58,965 nt of DNA from Treponema sp. (GTDB lineage Bacteria > Spirochaetota > Spirochaetia > Treponematales > Treponemataceae), in assembly GCA_016294105.1 (NCBI GenBank), contig JAEDCN010000013.1, positions 1-58,965 on the forward strand, written 5' to 3'. Of this stretch, positions 22,943-32,111 are shown in pieces; position 1 is the first letter of the stretch; each line of letters begins with the position of its first letter. A program made the translations under genes and the position numbers. Below the pieces are notes generated by a model. That model was not told the DNA's origin. It searched no databases and was given only the letters and a program-made list of their open reading frames with translations.

Positions 22943-23915
22943 TCTGGCAGCTAAAGATTCTGGCGCATCTGGCATTATGCTCTTTGCCAAGGTAGCTGGC
23001 CCCACTAGTTTTTCTTCTCTGGGTGTTATAAAAAAAGCTCTGGGAACGGGAAAGGTGGGGCATACTGGCACCTTGGATAGCTTTGCAGAAGGCTTGTTGG
23101 TGGTGCTGGTGGGAAAAATGACACGTTTGGTTCCCTACATCACCGCCACTGATAAAAAATATCTGGCTGTGGTGGCCTTTGGTTCAGAAACAGATACACT
23201 GGAACCTTCTGGTGCTGTTGTGAAGGAAGGGCCACTTCCCAGTCGTCAGCAGGTGGAGGCGGTATTGCCCCAGTTTCGGGGAAAGATCCAGCAGGTGCCG
23301 CCTGCCTATTCAGCCATTCACGTGGATGGAAAGCGGGCCAGCGACTTGGTGCGTTCAGGTGCCACCGCCCAGCTTCCCTCCAGAGAAATCACCATTCATT
23401 CACTGGAGCTTTTAGACTTTGACGGCGGCTACGGCTTGCTGGAGGTTACCTGTTCTAAGGGCACCTACATCCGTTCGCTGGCTCGTGATATTGCAGCTGC
23501 TGTAGGAACCTGCGGCCATTTGGTGGCCTTGCGTCGTGTGGCGGTGGGGCCCTTTCAGTTGGAGCAGGCAGCCTTTGCACCTCGTTTGGCAGATTTTACC
23601 CTTGCCAGCCGAGGCTACGGAGATGTTCCTCCCACAAAGGCTACAGCAGAAGAACTGGAAGAAGTGGCTGGCCACTTGATTCAGTTTACTCCAGAAATGG
23701 CCCGTGCTTGTGGTCTTGTTCCCTTGTTTCTGTCTCGTCAGTATAACAAGGACTTTTTTCAGGGGCGGCCACTACGAAAGTCTTGGTTCACCTCTTGGCA
23801 AGATTCATCTTCTACAGAATATCCTGTGTTCTTTGAGTCTGGAGAACTGGTGGGGATGATAAAAAAGGCTGGGGAAAAGCTCCTCTATGGATTTGTAATT
23901 CCCCAGCAAGGATAA
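22911..23915 (+). CDS. truB: tRNA pseudouridine(55) synthase TruB
   Basis: This 334-residue protein is called from ATG 22911 (GGAAGGGG just upstream), overlapping rbfA by 32 nt. The start is uncertain within about 20 codons. Motifs are K-V-G-H-T-G-T-L-D-S-F-A-E-G-L-L with the catalytic Asp, P-P-x-Y-S-A-I-H-V-D-G-K-R-A near 138, and S-K-G-T-Y-I-R-S-L-A-R-D near 182. It is longer than E. coli TruB and has an extended C-terminal region. Established: it modifies U55 in the T-loop of tRNAs. It is part of the nusA-infB-rbfA-truB-ribF-rpsO-pnp order. Confidence 0.9.
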   Translation: MGILPQAGRTNLAAKDSGASGIMLFAKVAGPTSFSSLGVIKKALGTGKVGHTGTLDSFAEGLLVVLVGKMTRLVPYITATDKKYLAVVAFGSETDTLEPSGAVVKEGPLPSRQQVEAVLPQFRGKIQQVPPAYSAIHVDGKRASDLVRSGATAQLPSREITIHSLELLDFDGGYGLLEVTCSKGTYIRSLARDIAAAVGTCGHLVALRRVAVGPFQLEQAAFAPRLADFTLASRGYGDVPPTKATAEELEEVAGHLIQFTPEMARACGLVPLFLSRQYNKDFFQGRPLRKSWFTSWQDSSSTEYPVFFESGELVGMIKKAGEKLLYGFVIPQQG

Positions 23916-23918
23916 TAT

Positions 23919-24836
23919 ATGGAAAACAATCTGAGAGTTTATTCTTGGAATGACATAGTTTCTGGTAATTTTTTTCCCCGCTCCCAGCTTTTAGCCGCTG
24001 GATATGAGGGAACTGCCTTGACGGTAGGTGGTTTTGATGGCGTTCACTTGGGGCATCAGGCCCTTTTTAATGCAGTGCTTGGCCAGAAAAATCTTTTGCC
24101 TGGCATCATTACCTTTGGAACCGCTCCAAAATCACGGCTTCATCCAGAAAGCTTTGCTGGCTCAGTGTATACCATGGAACAGCGGTTGCAGTGCTTCAAG
24201 GATGCAGGCTTTGCCTTTGTGGTGGTCATTGACTTTTCCGGTGATTTTGGTAGAATGGATGGAGTTACCTTTCTGCAACATCTGAAGGATCGGCTGTACA
24301 TGGCTTATTTGGCAGAGGGAACTGATTTTCGTTGTGGCTACAAGGGTGCAGTAAACATTGATTTTTTACGGGATTTTGCCCTGAAAAATCATGTTCAGCT
24401 GGAGGTTGTAGAGCCAGTTATAGCGGAGGGGGTGCGGATTAGCTCCTCGGAGATTCGCAATTCCTTGCTGGAAGGTGATTTTGCCCGTTGCCGACGTTTT
24501 TTAGGCAGAAACTTTGCCTTAGGTGGCAGTTGTTTCCAGTGGCACTGGCATCAGGATTCCTTGGTGGGAACAAGACTGCGAGGCCCCTGTGGTTGCCTTC
24601 AGATTCTTCCCCCTGTTGGAAGCTATCCAGTGATTCTCCATTGCAGAATGCGGGAAATGATTCAGAAGAATTCTGGGGATAAGCTCTTTTCCTGTGCAGG
24701 AAAGGTTCTTGTTCAAGGTGAATCCTTGGAAATGATGCTTCCAAGGGATTTTGTTGCAGGGCTTTCTGTAGGAATACCTACTGGAAGGAGTGCTACAGAA
24801 GCATTGGTGGTGAGTTCCTTAGAATTCACCGTATAA
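23919..24836 (+). CDS. ribF: FAD synthetase (RibF) with degenerate riboflavin kinase part
   Basis: This 305-residue protein starts 3 nt after truB, with AAGGA upstream. The N-terminal nucleotidyltransferase domain is good: G-G-F-D-G-V-H-L-G-H-Q near 33-43, and I-S-S-S-E-I-R near 172. The C-terminal riboflavin kinase part keeps R-R-F-L-G-R but lacks the P-T-A-N Mg-ATP motif. Only a faint G-S-Y is left where G-V-Y is expected. Established: bifunctional RibF makes FMN then FAD. Inference: this copy may only adenylylate FMN, so a separate kinase or FMN uptake would be needed. Its place between truB and rpsO is typical for treponemes. Confidence 0.85.
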   Translation: MENNLRVYSWNDIVSGNFFPRSQLLAAGYEGTALTVGGFDGVHLGHQALFNAVLGQKNLLPGIITFGTAPKSRLHPESFAGSVYTMEQRLQCFKDAGFAFVVVIDFSGDFGRMDGVTFLQHLKDRLYMAYLAEGTDFRCGYKGAVNIDFLRDFALKNHVQLEVVEPVIAEGVRISSSEIRNSLLEGDFARCRRFLGRNFALGGSCFQWHWHQDSLVGTRLRGPCGCLQILPPVGSYPVILHCRMREMIQKNSGDKLFSCAGKVLVQGESLEMMLPRDFVAGLSVGIPTGRSATEALVVSSLEFTV

Positions 24837-24878
24837 TTTTGGTTATCTTAATGGGATTAAAATAGAAAGGAGTAAGTA

Positions 24879-25148
24879 ATGGCACTTACAAAAGACACAA
24901 CTGTTGCCATCGTTACCAAGTTCGGAACAAGCGAACGGGACACTGGCAACACAAGAGTTCAGGTAGCACTGCTGACTGAACGCATTAAGCAGCTCACAGA
25001 GCACTGCAAGACTTTCAAGAAGGACAAGGGAGCTTCCCGCCGTCTTATTATCTTGGTTGGTCAGCGCAGAAGCCTGTTGAAGTATTTGCAGCGTACAGAC
25101 CTTGAAGGTTATCGTGCGCTTATCAAAGAACTTGGCCTGCGAAAGTAA
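24879..25148 (+). CDS. rpsO: Ribosomal protein S15
   Basis: This 89-residue protein has AAAGGAG 7 nt before ATG. It is full-length S15 with the D-T-G-N-T-R-V-Q-V-A-L-L-T-E-R-I pattern, H-x-K/T-x-x-K-K-D-K-G-A-S-R-R and the end L-I-K-E-L-G-L-R-K. Established: S15 binds 16S rRNA early in 30S assembly. rpsO followed by pnp is widely conserved, and a hairpin lies between them here too. Confidence 0.97.
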   Translation: MALTKDTTVAIVTKFGTSERDTGNTRVQVALLTERIKQLTEHCKTFKKDKGASRRLIILVGQRRSLLKYLQRTDLEGYRALIKELGLRK

Positions 25149-25156
25149 GCTGTGGG

Positions 25157-25202
25157 GGACAGTCTGCTGCCGTTGTGTGCGGGAGACTGTCCTTTTCATT
25201 TT
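25157..25202 (+). terminator. Hairpin between rpsO and pnp
   Basis: GGACAGTCT (25157-25165) pairs perfectly with AGACTGTCC (25184-25192), followed by TTTTCATTTTT. It can be a partial terminator or an RNA processing site. pnp has its Shine-Dalgarno just after it. Confidence 0.7.
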
Positions 25203-25216
25203 TAGGAGAAAAAGAA

Positions 25217-27316
25217 ATGGTTCATAGAGTATCATATACATTAGCTGGACAGGAATTGATTCTGGAAACTGGTCGCTTGGCAAAGCAAGCCAATGGTTCT
25301 GTCTACGCTCAGTTTGGCGGTTCCGCCGTTATTGCCACAGCCTGTGCTTCCAGCGAGGCTCGTGAGGGACTGGATTTTGTTCCCGTAACTGTTGATTACA
25401 ACGAAAAATACTACGCCGCCGGAAAGATTCCCGGTGGATTTATTAAGCGTGAAGGTCGTCCAAAGGACAAGGAAATCCTTGTTTCCCGCCTTATTGACCG
25501 CCCCATGCGCCCCTTGTTTGAGGTAGCCTTTGGCCGTGAGATTCAGATTGTACCTACCTGTATTTCTTCTGACCAGGTAAACCCACCTGATATTTTGGCA
25601 GTAATTGCTAGTTCTGCTGCCGTTGTTATTTCTGACATTCCTTTTAACGGCCCTGTGGCTGGTGTTCGTGTGGCTTATGTTGACGGACAGTACGTTATTA
25701 ACCCCACCTACGAGCAGATTGACAAGGCTGAATTGGAAATTGTAGTTGCTGGAACTGCCGACGGCTTTACCATGGTAGAAGGTGGTGCCAAGGAAGTTTC
25801 CGAGGAAATCATGCTGGGGGCTCTGGCTAAGGCTCAGGAATTCATCACCGATATGTGTCATCTTCAGGATGAGCTTCGCAAATTGGCTGGAAAGGAAAAG
25901 CTTCCCCTCTGTCCTTCCACCGCTACCTTGGAAAACAAGGATGCTATGTTGGCAGAAGCCATGCCCAAGATGGAAGAAGCTTGCTTTGTAAAGGGTAAGC
26001 ATCAGCGTCACGAGGCAATCGGGGCTGTAAAGGCCAGCTTAGCAGAAAAATATGCTGAGCAGCTGGAAGATGACTTGCAGAAGAAGCTTTTCAACGGCTT
26101 GTTTGAAGATATGGAATACAATATCCTTCGCAAGAGCATTCTTGACAAGGGAATCCGTGTAGATGGTCGTGGAACAGAGGATATTCGTCCTATTACCTGT
26201 GAGATTGACGTTCTGCCTCGTCCCCATGGTTCTGCCGTGTTCACCCGTGGTGAAACCCAGTCCTTGGCTGTTGCTACCCTTGGTACCTCCTTGGACGAGC
26301 AGGTATACGACGACATTGATGGGGACCGCCGTGAGCACTTTATCCTGCACTACAACTTCCCTCCATACTCTGTAGGTGAGGTTGGACGCATGGGAACTGG
26401 TCGCCGTGAAATTGGTCACGGTAACTTGGCTCGCCGCTCCCTTGAGGCAATGGTTCCTTCTCGAGAAACCTTCCCCTATACCATCCGTGTTGTATCCGAG
26501 ATTCTTGAGTCTAACGGTTCTTCCTCCATGGCATCTGTTTGTGGTGGAACTCTGTGTATGTTGGCCGCTGGTGTTCCCATGAAAAAGCCTGTTGCAGGTA
26601 TTGCCATGGGATTGATTACCGAAGGTGACAAATACGAAAAGTATGCCATCCTTTCTGACATTTTGGGAGAGGAAGATCACCTTGGTGACATGGACTTTAA
26701 GGTAGCCGGAACAGTAGACGGAATTACTGGTTTCCAGATGGACATTAAGATTGCCGGTGTTACCACAGAGATTATGCAGAAGGCCCTGGATCAGGCTCGC
26801 CGTGGTCGTCTCCACATCCTAAACATCATGAACCAGACCATTAGCAAGCCTGCTGAAAAAATCAGTGAGTATGCTCCCAAGATTGAATCCATGAAGATTG
26901 ATGTGGACAAGATTGGTGCCCTCATTGGTCCCGGTGGAAAGGTTATTAAGGGAATTTGTGCTGCCCACGATGTAAAGATTGACACCGAGGACGATGGAAC
27001 CGTTATCATCTACGGTAAGAACGGAAAGGCCACCGATGCTGCTAAGGCTGCAGTTAAGGCCATTGTAGAAGATCCTGAAGTGGGAACAATCTACAACGGA
27101 ACCGTTAAGCGAATCATGGACTTTGGTGCCTTTGTAGAGATTCTGCCCGGTAAGGAAGGCTTGTGTCACATTTCCAAGCTTTCTCGCCAGCGGGTAGAGA
27201 AGGTGACAGATGTTATTAAGGAAGGTCAGCAGATTCCTGTAAAGCTTTTGGAAATCGACAAGATGGGTCGCTTGAACCTGTCATACATCGATGCCCTTGA
27301 GGATCAGAAGAAATAA
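25217..27316 (+). CDS. pnp: Polyribonucleotide nucleotidyltransferase (PNPase)
   Basis: This 699-residue protein starts at ATG 25217, with AGGAG 8 nt upstream. The frame extends 14 codons further left, but those overlap the hairpin. It has two RNase PH domains. The first includes G-G-F-I-K-R-E-G-R-P (near 74). The second has R-G-E-T-Q-S-L-A near 342 and G-D-M-D-F-K-V-A-G-T near 491. KH (I-G-P-G-G-K-V-I-K-G near 572) and S1 (near 630-690) follow. Established: 3'-5' phosphorolysis of RNA and a core of the degradosome. It is the end of the long translation operon. Confidence 0.96.
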   Translation: MVHRVSYTLAGQELILETGRLAKQANGSVYAQFGGSAVIATACASSEAREGLDFVPVTVDYNEKYYAAGKIPGGFIKREGRPKDKEILVSRLIDRPMRPLFEVAFGREIQIVPTCISSDQVNPPDILAVIASSAAVVISDIPFNGPVAGVRVAYVDGQYVINPTYEQIDKAELEIVVAGTADGFTMVEGGAKEVSEEIMLGALAKAQEFITDMCHLQDELRKLAGKEKLPLCPSTATLENKDAMLAEAMPKMEEACFVKGKHQRHEAIGAVKASLAEKYAEQLEDDLQKKLFNGLFEDMEYNILRKSILDKGIRVDGRGTEDIRPITCEIDVLPRPHGSAVFTRGETQSLAVATLGTSLDEQVYDDIDGDRREHFILHYNFPPYSVGEVGRMGTGRREIGHGNLARRSLEAMVPSRETFPYTIRVVSEILESNGSSSMASVCGGTLCMLAAGVPMKKPVAGIAMGLITEGDKYEKYAILSDILGEEDHLGDMDFKVAGTVDGITGFQMDIKIAGVTTEIMQKALDQARRGRLHILNIMNQTISKPAEKISEYAPKIESMKIDVDKIGALIGPGGKVIKGICAAHDVKIDTEDDGTVIIYGKNGKATDAAKAAVKAIVEDPEVGTIYNGTVKRIMDFGAFVEILPGKEGLCHISKLSRQRVEKVTDVIKEGQQIPVKLLEIDKMGRLNLSYIDALEDQKK

Positions 27317-27336
27317 GCTGCACTGTATAAAGCAGG

Positions 27337-27431
27337 GGCTGCCTAGGGAGTTGTAATGGAATATGCTTCATGATGAAGTAAACTTCATGATGAAGTGTTT
27401 CACAGAAACTTCTGGAGGCAGCCTTTTTTTT
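27337..27431 (+). terminator. Long terminator with inner palindromes after pnp
   Basis: GGCTGCCT (27337-27344) pairs with AGGCAGCC (27416-27423), followed by eight T. Within the loop, CTTCATGATGAAG, an odd palindrome, occurs twice in tandem (about 27366-27395), so alternative folds are possible. Confidence 0.75.
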
Positions 27432-27439
27432 CGGGAGTA

Positions 27440-28738
27440 ATGTTCGCCGTGTCGGTTACAACACAGATTTTGTCTAACAATGTGGTACTCATTACAGAGC
27501 CTGTTGCAACGGTAAAGACTGCTGCAGTGGGCTTTTGGTTTCCTGTAGGTTCCCGTTATGAAGGAAAGGACCAACGGGGAGCCTCCCACTTTGTGGAGCA
27601 TATGATTTTCAAGGGAACCCACAGCCGCTCCTCCTTTGACATAGCCTTGGCCTTTGATCGAATTGGAGGCTACCTGAATGCCTTTACCGACAGAGAAAAT
27701 CTATGTCTCCATTGCGTGGTGCCAGAAAATCATTTAGCCAAGGCCCTCGAGGTGTTGGTGGACATGTGTTCTAACTCTCGCTTTGATGAAAAGGAGCTGG
27801 AGAGGGAACGGGCGGTAATCCAGAGTGAAATCATTTCTTCTCAGGATGATCCGGAGGAAGCTGCCCTAGATGCTGCCAGTGAAGCCGCTTGGCCCAATCA
27901 CCCTATTTCCGCTTCCATTGCAGGTACTGTGGACGAGGTGGGCTCTTTGAGCAGGGACACCTTGGTGGAGTGGTATAGGGAGCATATTGTATCTGGCCCC
28001 TTGGTGATTTGTGCTGCAGGAAATGTGGACGCTCACTTGTTGCAGCAAGTGGCAGAGGACTTACCTTGCCGCAGTGCCTGTAGTAAGGAATGGCTCCAGG
28101 TGGCCACCTTGAACGGACGGCAGGGAAGGGCTCCCCAGTGGCAAAGTGGCATTCAGTTTAAAGATGCACCCTTCCGCCAGATGCAGTTTTTCTTGCAACT
28201 TCCGGTGGCAGAGCCAAAATCTGCCAGAGACTACTATTGCTGGGCGGTGGCCAATGCCTTGGTGGGAGACACCATGAGCTCTCGGCTATTTCAGAAGCTC
28301 CGGGAGGAAGGGGGCTACAGCTACAATGTTTATAGCTTTATGACCTATTATAGCGATGCGGCCTGTTGGTGTGCCTATGCTTCTGCCGCCAAAAAAGACA
28401 GCCAGAAGGTGGTTGCTACCCTGTATCAGGAGCTACAACTGCTGAAGGAGGAGGGCTTTAGTCAGGATGAACTTGATGCCGCCTGTGAGCATATTTGTGG
28501 GGAAGAAATCATTGCCGCAGAGGACATGGACTACCGCTCCAAGCGACTTTTCCGCCACCATAGCTTTAGCTTTCCCCAAACCACCACCCAAGAGATTGCA
28601 GACTTGATTCACAGCCTTACCAAGGATGAAGTTACCAATGCTCTGCACCAACTACTTGATTTTGACAAGGCTGCTTTGCTGGTGTACGGTAATAACCCTA
28701 CGGAAAGCTTTCAGAAAAAAATTCTTGCCTTGGTGTAG
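27440..28738 (+). CDS. M16-family zinc peptidase
   Basis: This 432-residue protein is placed at ATG 27440, just past the T-run of the terminator. GGGAG is very close (2 nt), so GTG 27449 is an alternative. It has the inverted zinc motif H-F-V-E-H near 51-55 and the downstream E-x-x-x-x-x-x-E pattern in R-A-V-I-Q-S-E-I. The second M16 half (about 190-400) lacks a metal site, as is normal for the family, and keeps G-G-Y-S-Y-N-V-Y near 292. Established: M16 members of this size act as processing peptidases for peptides or unfolded segments. It follows pnp in many bacteria. Confidence 0.88.
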   Translation: MFAVSVTTQILSNNVVLITEPVATVKTAAVGFWFPVGSRYEGKDQRGASHFVEHMIFKGTHSRSSFDIALAFDRIGGYLNAFTDRENLCLHCVVPENHLAKALEVLVDMCSNSRFDEKELERERAVIQSEIISSQDDPEEAALDAASEAAWPNHPISASIAGTVDEVGSLSRDTLVEWYREHIVSGPLVICAAGNVDAHLLQQVAEDLPCRSACSKEWLQVATLNGRQGRAPQWQSGIQFKDAPFRQMQFFLQLPVAEPKSARDYYCWAVANALVGDTMSSRLFQKLREEGGYSYNVYSFMTYYSDAACWCAYASAAKKDSQKVVATLYQELQLLKEEGFSQDELDAACEHICGEEIIAAEDMDYRSKRLFRHHSFSFPQTTTQEIADLIHSLTKDEVTNALHQLLDFDKAALLVYGNNPTESFQKKILALV

Positions 28739-28742
28739 AAGC

Positions 28743-28768
28743 TAAGGAAGAGGGAGTACTCCTTTTTT
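28743..28768. terminator. Weak terminator between convergent genes
   Basis: AAGGA...TCCTT with an inner GAGTACTC palindrome is followed by TTTTTT on the plus strand, after the M16 gene. Confidence 0.4.
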
Positions 28769-28770
28769 AT

Positions 28771-29877
28771 TTATCTTTTCCCATCCACCAAATACATATC
28801 CGCCAAAGTAATCCAAGCCATAGCCTCCACCACAGGGACAATGCGGGGGCACAGGCACACGTCGTGACGTCCGTGAATGGCAAGGTCGGTATCCTTGTAG
28901 GTGCCATCTTCTTGGCTTACAGTCTTTTGTTCTAGGAAAATGCTGGGAACAGGCTTTATGGCTAGGTTGAACAGAATTTCGTTGCCGTTGGAAATGCCAC
29001 CTAAGATGCCTCCTGCATTATTGGTGGCAAAGGCTACCTGTGTGCTGCCATCTTCTGCCTGAATGGTGTACATGCTGTCGTTCATGGTGCTGCCAGTCAA
29101 ATCAGACGCTGCAAAACCTGCCCCAAATTCAATTCCCTTTACCGCTCCAATGGAAAGCATGGCCTTTGCCAGCTGTGCATCCAGCTTGTCAAAGACGGGC
29201 TCTCCCAGTCCAGCTGGAATTCCAGTGATTCGGCATTGAATAATTCCTCCCGCACTGTCACCCTGACGTCGCAGTTGGTCAACTCGTTCTGCCATGGCCT
29301 GGGCTGCCTCCAAGTCTGCCGCCCTCAGGGAATTTTGCTCAATTACAGAAAGATCGATTTTTGAACAAGCCACTCCTGCAGCCTTCAGGGTAAAGGCCGT
29401 TACCGCAGGGGAGGGGAGGCGAGCAGTGAGGAAGGCCTTTGCCACAGCTCCTGCAGCCACTCGTGCGGCAGTTTCCCTGCCGGAGGAACGACCACCACCA
29501 CGATGGTCCCGCACTCCGTATTTTTTGGTGTAGGTGTAGTCGGCATGACCTGGGCGGAAAGTGTCTTTAAGGGCGTTGTAGTCCTTGGAATGCTGGGAAG
29601 TGTTGTAAATCACCATGGCAATGGGAGTTCCAGTAGTCTTTCCTTCAAATACTCCGCTGAGAATCTGGCAGGCATCAGCCTCCTTTCTGGCAGTTACTGC
29701 TGCGTTAAACTCGCCGTTGTGCTGGCCAGGGCGTCTTCTATCTAGCTCCTTTTGAATAATTGTCTCGTCCAAGGGAATACCTGCAGGACAACCATCTACC
29801 ACCACACCTAATCCCACTCCGTGGCTTTCTCCAAAGGTGGTGATTCTAAAAATGCTTCCAAAGCTACTGCCTGCCAT
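28771..29877 (-). CDS. aroC: Chorismate synthase
   Basis: This 368-residue protein has AGGAG 5 nt before ATG. It is full-length AroC: G-E-S-H-G near 17, R-R-R-P-G-Q near 48, R-P-G-H-A-D-Y near 108, D-H-R-G-G-G-R-S-S-G-R-E-T near 124, and G-R-H-D-V-C-L near 338. Established: it forms chorismate from EPSP using reduced FMN. It starts 3 bases from the 743-aa gene on the same strand and is probably translated from the same mRNA. Its presence implies that at least part of the shikimate pathway is kept, unlike in T. pallidum. Confidence 0.95.
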   Translation of the reverse strand: MAGSSFGSIFRITTFGESHGVGLGVVVDGCPAGIPLDETIIQKELDRRRPGQHNGEFNAAVTARKEADACQILSGVFEGKTTGTPIAMVIYNTSQHSKDYNALKDTFRPGHADYTYTKKYGVRDHRGGGRSSGRETAARVAAGAVAKAFLTARLPSPAVTAFTLKAAGVACSKIDLSVIEQNSLRAADLEAAQAMAERVDQLRRQGDSAGGIIQCRITGIPAGLGEPVFDKLDAQLAKAMLSIGAVKGIEFGAGFAASDLTGSTMNDSMYTIQAEDGSTQVAFATNNAGGILGGISNGNEILFNLAIKPVPSIFLEQKTVSQEDGTYKDTDLAIHGRHDVCLCPRIVPVVEAMAWITLADMYLVDGKR

Positions 29878-29879
29878 AC

Positions 29880-32111
29880 TTACTCCTGCAAAAGTTGGGT
29901 GATGCTTACAATGTCGTAGCCTGCATCAAGGATTGCCACCAACAGCAAATCCAGCTTGTCGTATAAGAAATCCTTTCGACTTCCACCACTTACGCCCACT
30001 GCCACAGGAATAACCATTCCGTCCTCCAGCTGGCTTACAATCTGCTGGATTATCATGGTGGCTGTTTTGTAGGTGGAAATATCCTTTACTGCAGCTTGCT
30101 CAAAGGTAATGGTGTCCAAGGGATCCATGCTTCTGTCCACGTAGGTGTAGCCAGCTAAGTCTCCTGCCTCCAGTACCGCCTTGTTGGTGGTGTAGAAGGG
30201 GGCATGCCAGAGCACGGACAATTCCTTTTCTGTCAGGTCGTAGAACTCGTCTTCGTTTCGAGCCAGTCCACGGCGGATAAAGTTCACGTCCACCAAGAAG
30301 TCCTCGTTGGAGGTTAAGTCCAAGGCGGTGTAGAACATGGAGCCACATTCCTGCCCAGCCTCCACAATCCGGCTCGTTTCGGCAGGATAACGGCGGATAA
30401 ATTCCCCGTTGATGAAGAAGGTGGAACTGACATTGTATTTTTCAAGAATGTGGAGAATGGTGGCCAAGCCATCAGCGTTGTCTAGGGCATCAAAAGCCAG
30501 TGCCACCTGGGGCCGCTTCTCCTGCTTTTGGGTGGCAGGCTCATAGAAGGGCTTGGTGGTGGCTGATCCAGTTAAGGTTCTGATGTAGGGCATGTTGGTA
30601 AAATTCTTGTTAGGGCTGGCATCAAGAAATACTCGATATTTGCTGTTGCCATTCTTAGGTGTGTCCAATACCGCCAGCTCTGAATATGACCATTTGCCTG
30701 CATCCTGATTATATTCCATGATACCCCAGGGAGTCTGAAGAATGGGGTGACCTGTGGTGGCGTTCCAGCTGTAGGCTGAGGCAGAAACAGGGAAAAGCAC
30801 TTGTACACCCTTTTGGTTTATGGCACGAACGCTCCATTCCAAAACAGCCTCTTGGGTACCGATGAAAACCGTGTCGTTGTTTCCCCAGTCGTAATCAATT
30901 ACCTTAGTGCAATCCAAGACAGCTACTTGGTGCCAGTCCTGAAGGGAATAAACAATTAGCTGTTCCCCTGTCCTGCAGAGAATGTTCATTTTGTCAGGAG
31001 AAAGCAGTGGCTCCATGGCATTTTCTGGAACTTCCAGCACAGTGGCCCGAACCTGTCCGCTATGGATTTCCAGTCGGTACACCTGACTGTCGGTGTGACC
31101 TACAGTGTGATACTGGAACCACAGTACAGGATTGCCCCAGCTGTCCCAGAAAAATTGGCAGTTTTGTGTTGCTCCCACCAGGGAAACCTGGGTTCCGGTA
31201 TACATCTGCCGTACAAAACTGGCACTACCAGGCAGGGAAAAATAGGATATAGTTCGCTGGTGGCCAGCCATTACCATGGCGGTACAATCTCCATTGACGC
31301 TGAAGGTATCTGTGGGGGAGATGGGGTGGGGGAGGCGGCCTACAATGCTACCGATACCCACAAAGTCTGAGTACAGGGCACGGGTATACATTTCGTAAAT
31401 GGGAATACGGTACACTAGATCGTTGGTGATGTACACCAGATTCTTGTCGGAGGCCCAATCCACGCAATTAATGGTGCCAGGCCCCACCTTGCGCAGGTGT
31501 TCTGCCACCTGGTTTGTCTTGAACATGGCTTCTGGCTCGGTAAAGTACAGGTTTCCCTGCTTTTCATAAATCAAGAATTTGCTGTCAGGGGACCAACGAA
31601 CTGGCACCTGGGTAAAGCTCAGTTCTGTTGTGTCCACCAGCTCTACCTGGGTGTAGCCAGCGGCATTCTTCAAGATAATGCTGCCAGTTACCGCTCCCGT
31701 TCGCTGGATGGAGCACACCCACTTACCATCGGGACTTACGGACTCTGCTGCTGGAATCACTGATTCTGTGGGAATAATCTCGCCATCCTGCTCCAAGCCG
31801 TGGAGCAAGGCTCCAGTTTCCACATTGTAGTGGGTGGTGCCGTAGCGGTTCTTTATCCGTAGGGCCTTTCCTTCCAACAGGGAGGACAGCTGCTCAGGAT
31901 AGGTGGTTATTTGCTGGGGTGTGGTAAAATCACCCTCAATTTGGGCGGTAAAAAAGGTGGGATAGGAGGGTTCACCGGGCTTGTTGTGGGTTACCTCAAA
32001 GAGAATCCCATTGTTTTCACTGATGTAGGGGGTAGAAAAAGTAATTTCTGCTGGTAACAGTGATGTAACCAACAGAAGAAATGAGGCTGCTATAACTGCC
32101 GTTTTTTTCAT
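29880..32111 (-). CDS. Secreted beta-propeller protein with inactive-looking NodB domain
   Basis: This 743-residue protein has a signal peptide ending L-L-P-A near 21. The N-terminal ~480 residues contain repeated strands of the W-S-P-D-S-K-F-L-I-Y / S-P-D-K-M-N-I-L type, as in TolB/WD-like propellers. Residues about 535-740 follow the order of NodB polysaccharide deacetylases (V-A-L-A-F-D-A; Y-N-V-S-S-T-F-F-I-N-G; E-C-G-S-M-F-Y-T-A; D-P-L-D-T). But the metal ligands are changed: the second Asp of the F-D-D motif is Ala, and the H-x-x-x-H pair is Met/Ala. Inference: a carbohydrate-binding or scaffold protein rather than a metal enzyme. The small zinc-ribbon gene upstream overlaps its start by 4 nt. 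Confidence 0.7.
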   Translation of the reverse strand: MKKTAVIAASFLLLVTSLLPAEITFSTPYISENNGILFEVTHNKPGEPSYPTFFTAQIEGDFTTPQQITTYPEQLSSLLEGKALRIKNRYGTTHYNVETGALLHGLEQDGEIIPTESVIPAAESVSPDGKWVCSIQRTGAVTGSIILKNAAGYTQVELVDTTELSFTQVPVRWSPDSKFLIYEKQGNLYFTEPEAMFKTNQVAEHLRKVGPGTINCVDWASDKNLVYITNDLVYRIPIYEMYTRALYSDFVGIGSIVGRLPHPISPTDTFSVNGDCTAMVMAGHQRTISYFSLPGSASFVRQMYTGTQVSLVGATQNCQFFWDSWGNPVLWFQYHTVGHTDSQVYRLEIHSGQVRATVLEVPENAMEPLLSPDKMNILCRTGEQLIVYSLQDWHQVAVLDCTKVIDYDWGNNDTVFIGTQEAVLEWSVRAINQKGVQVLFPVSASAYSWNATTGHPILQTPWGIMEYNQDAGKWSYSELAVLDTPKNGNSKYRVFLDASPNKNFTNMPYIRTLTGSATTKPFYEPATQKQEKRPQVALAFDALDNADGLATILHILEKYNVSSTFFINGEFIRRYPAETSRIVEAGQECGSMFYTALDLTSNEDFLVDVNFIRRGLARNEDEFYDLTEKELSVLWHAPFYTTNKAVLEAGDLAGYTYVDRSMDPLDTITFEQAAVKDISTYKTATMIIQQIVSQLEDGMVIPVAVGVSGGSRKDFLYDKLDLLLVAILDAGYDIVSITQLLQE

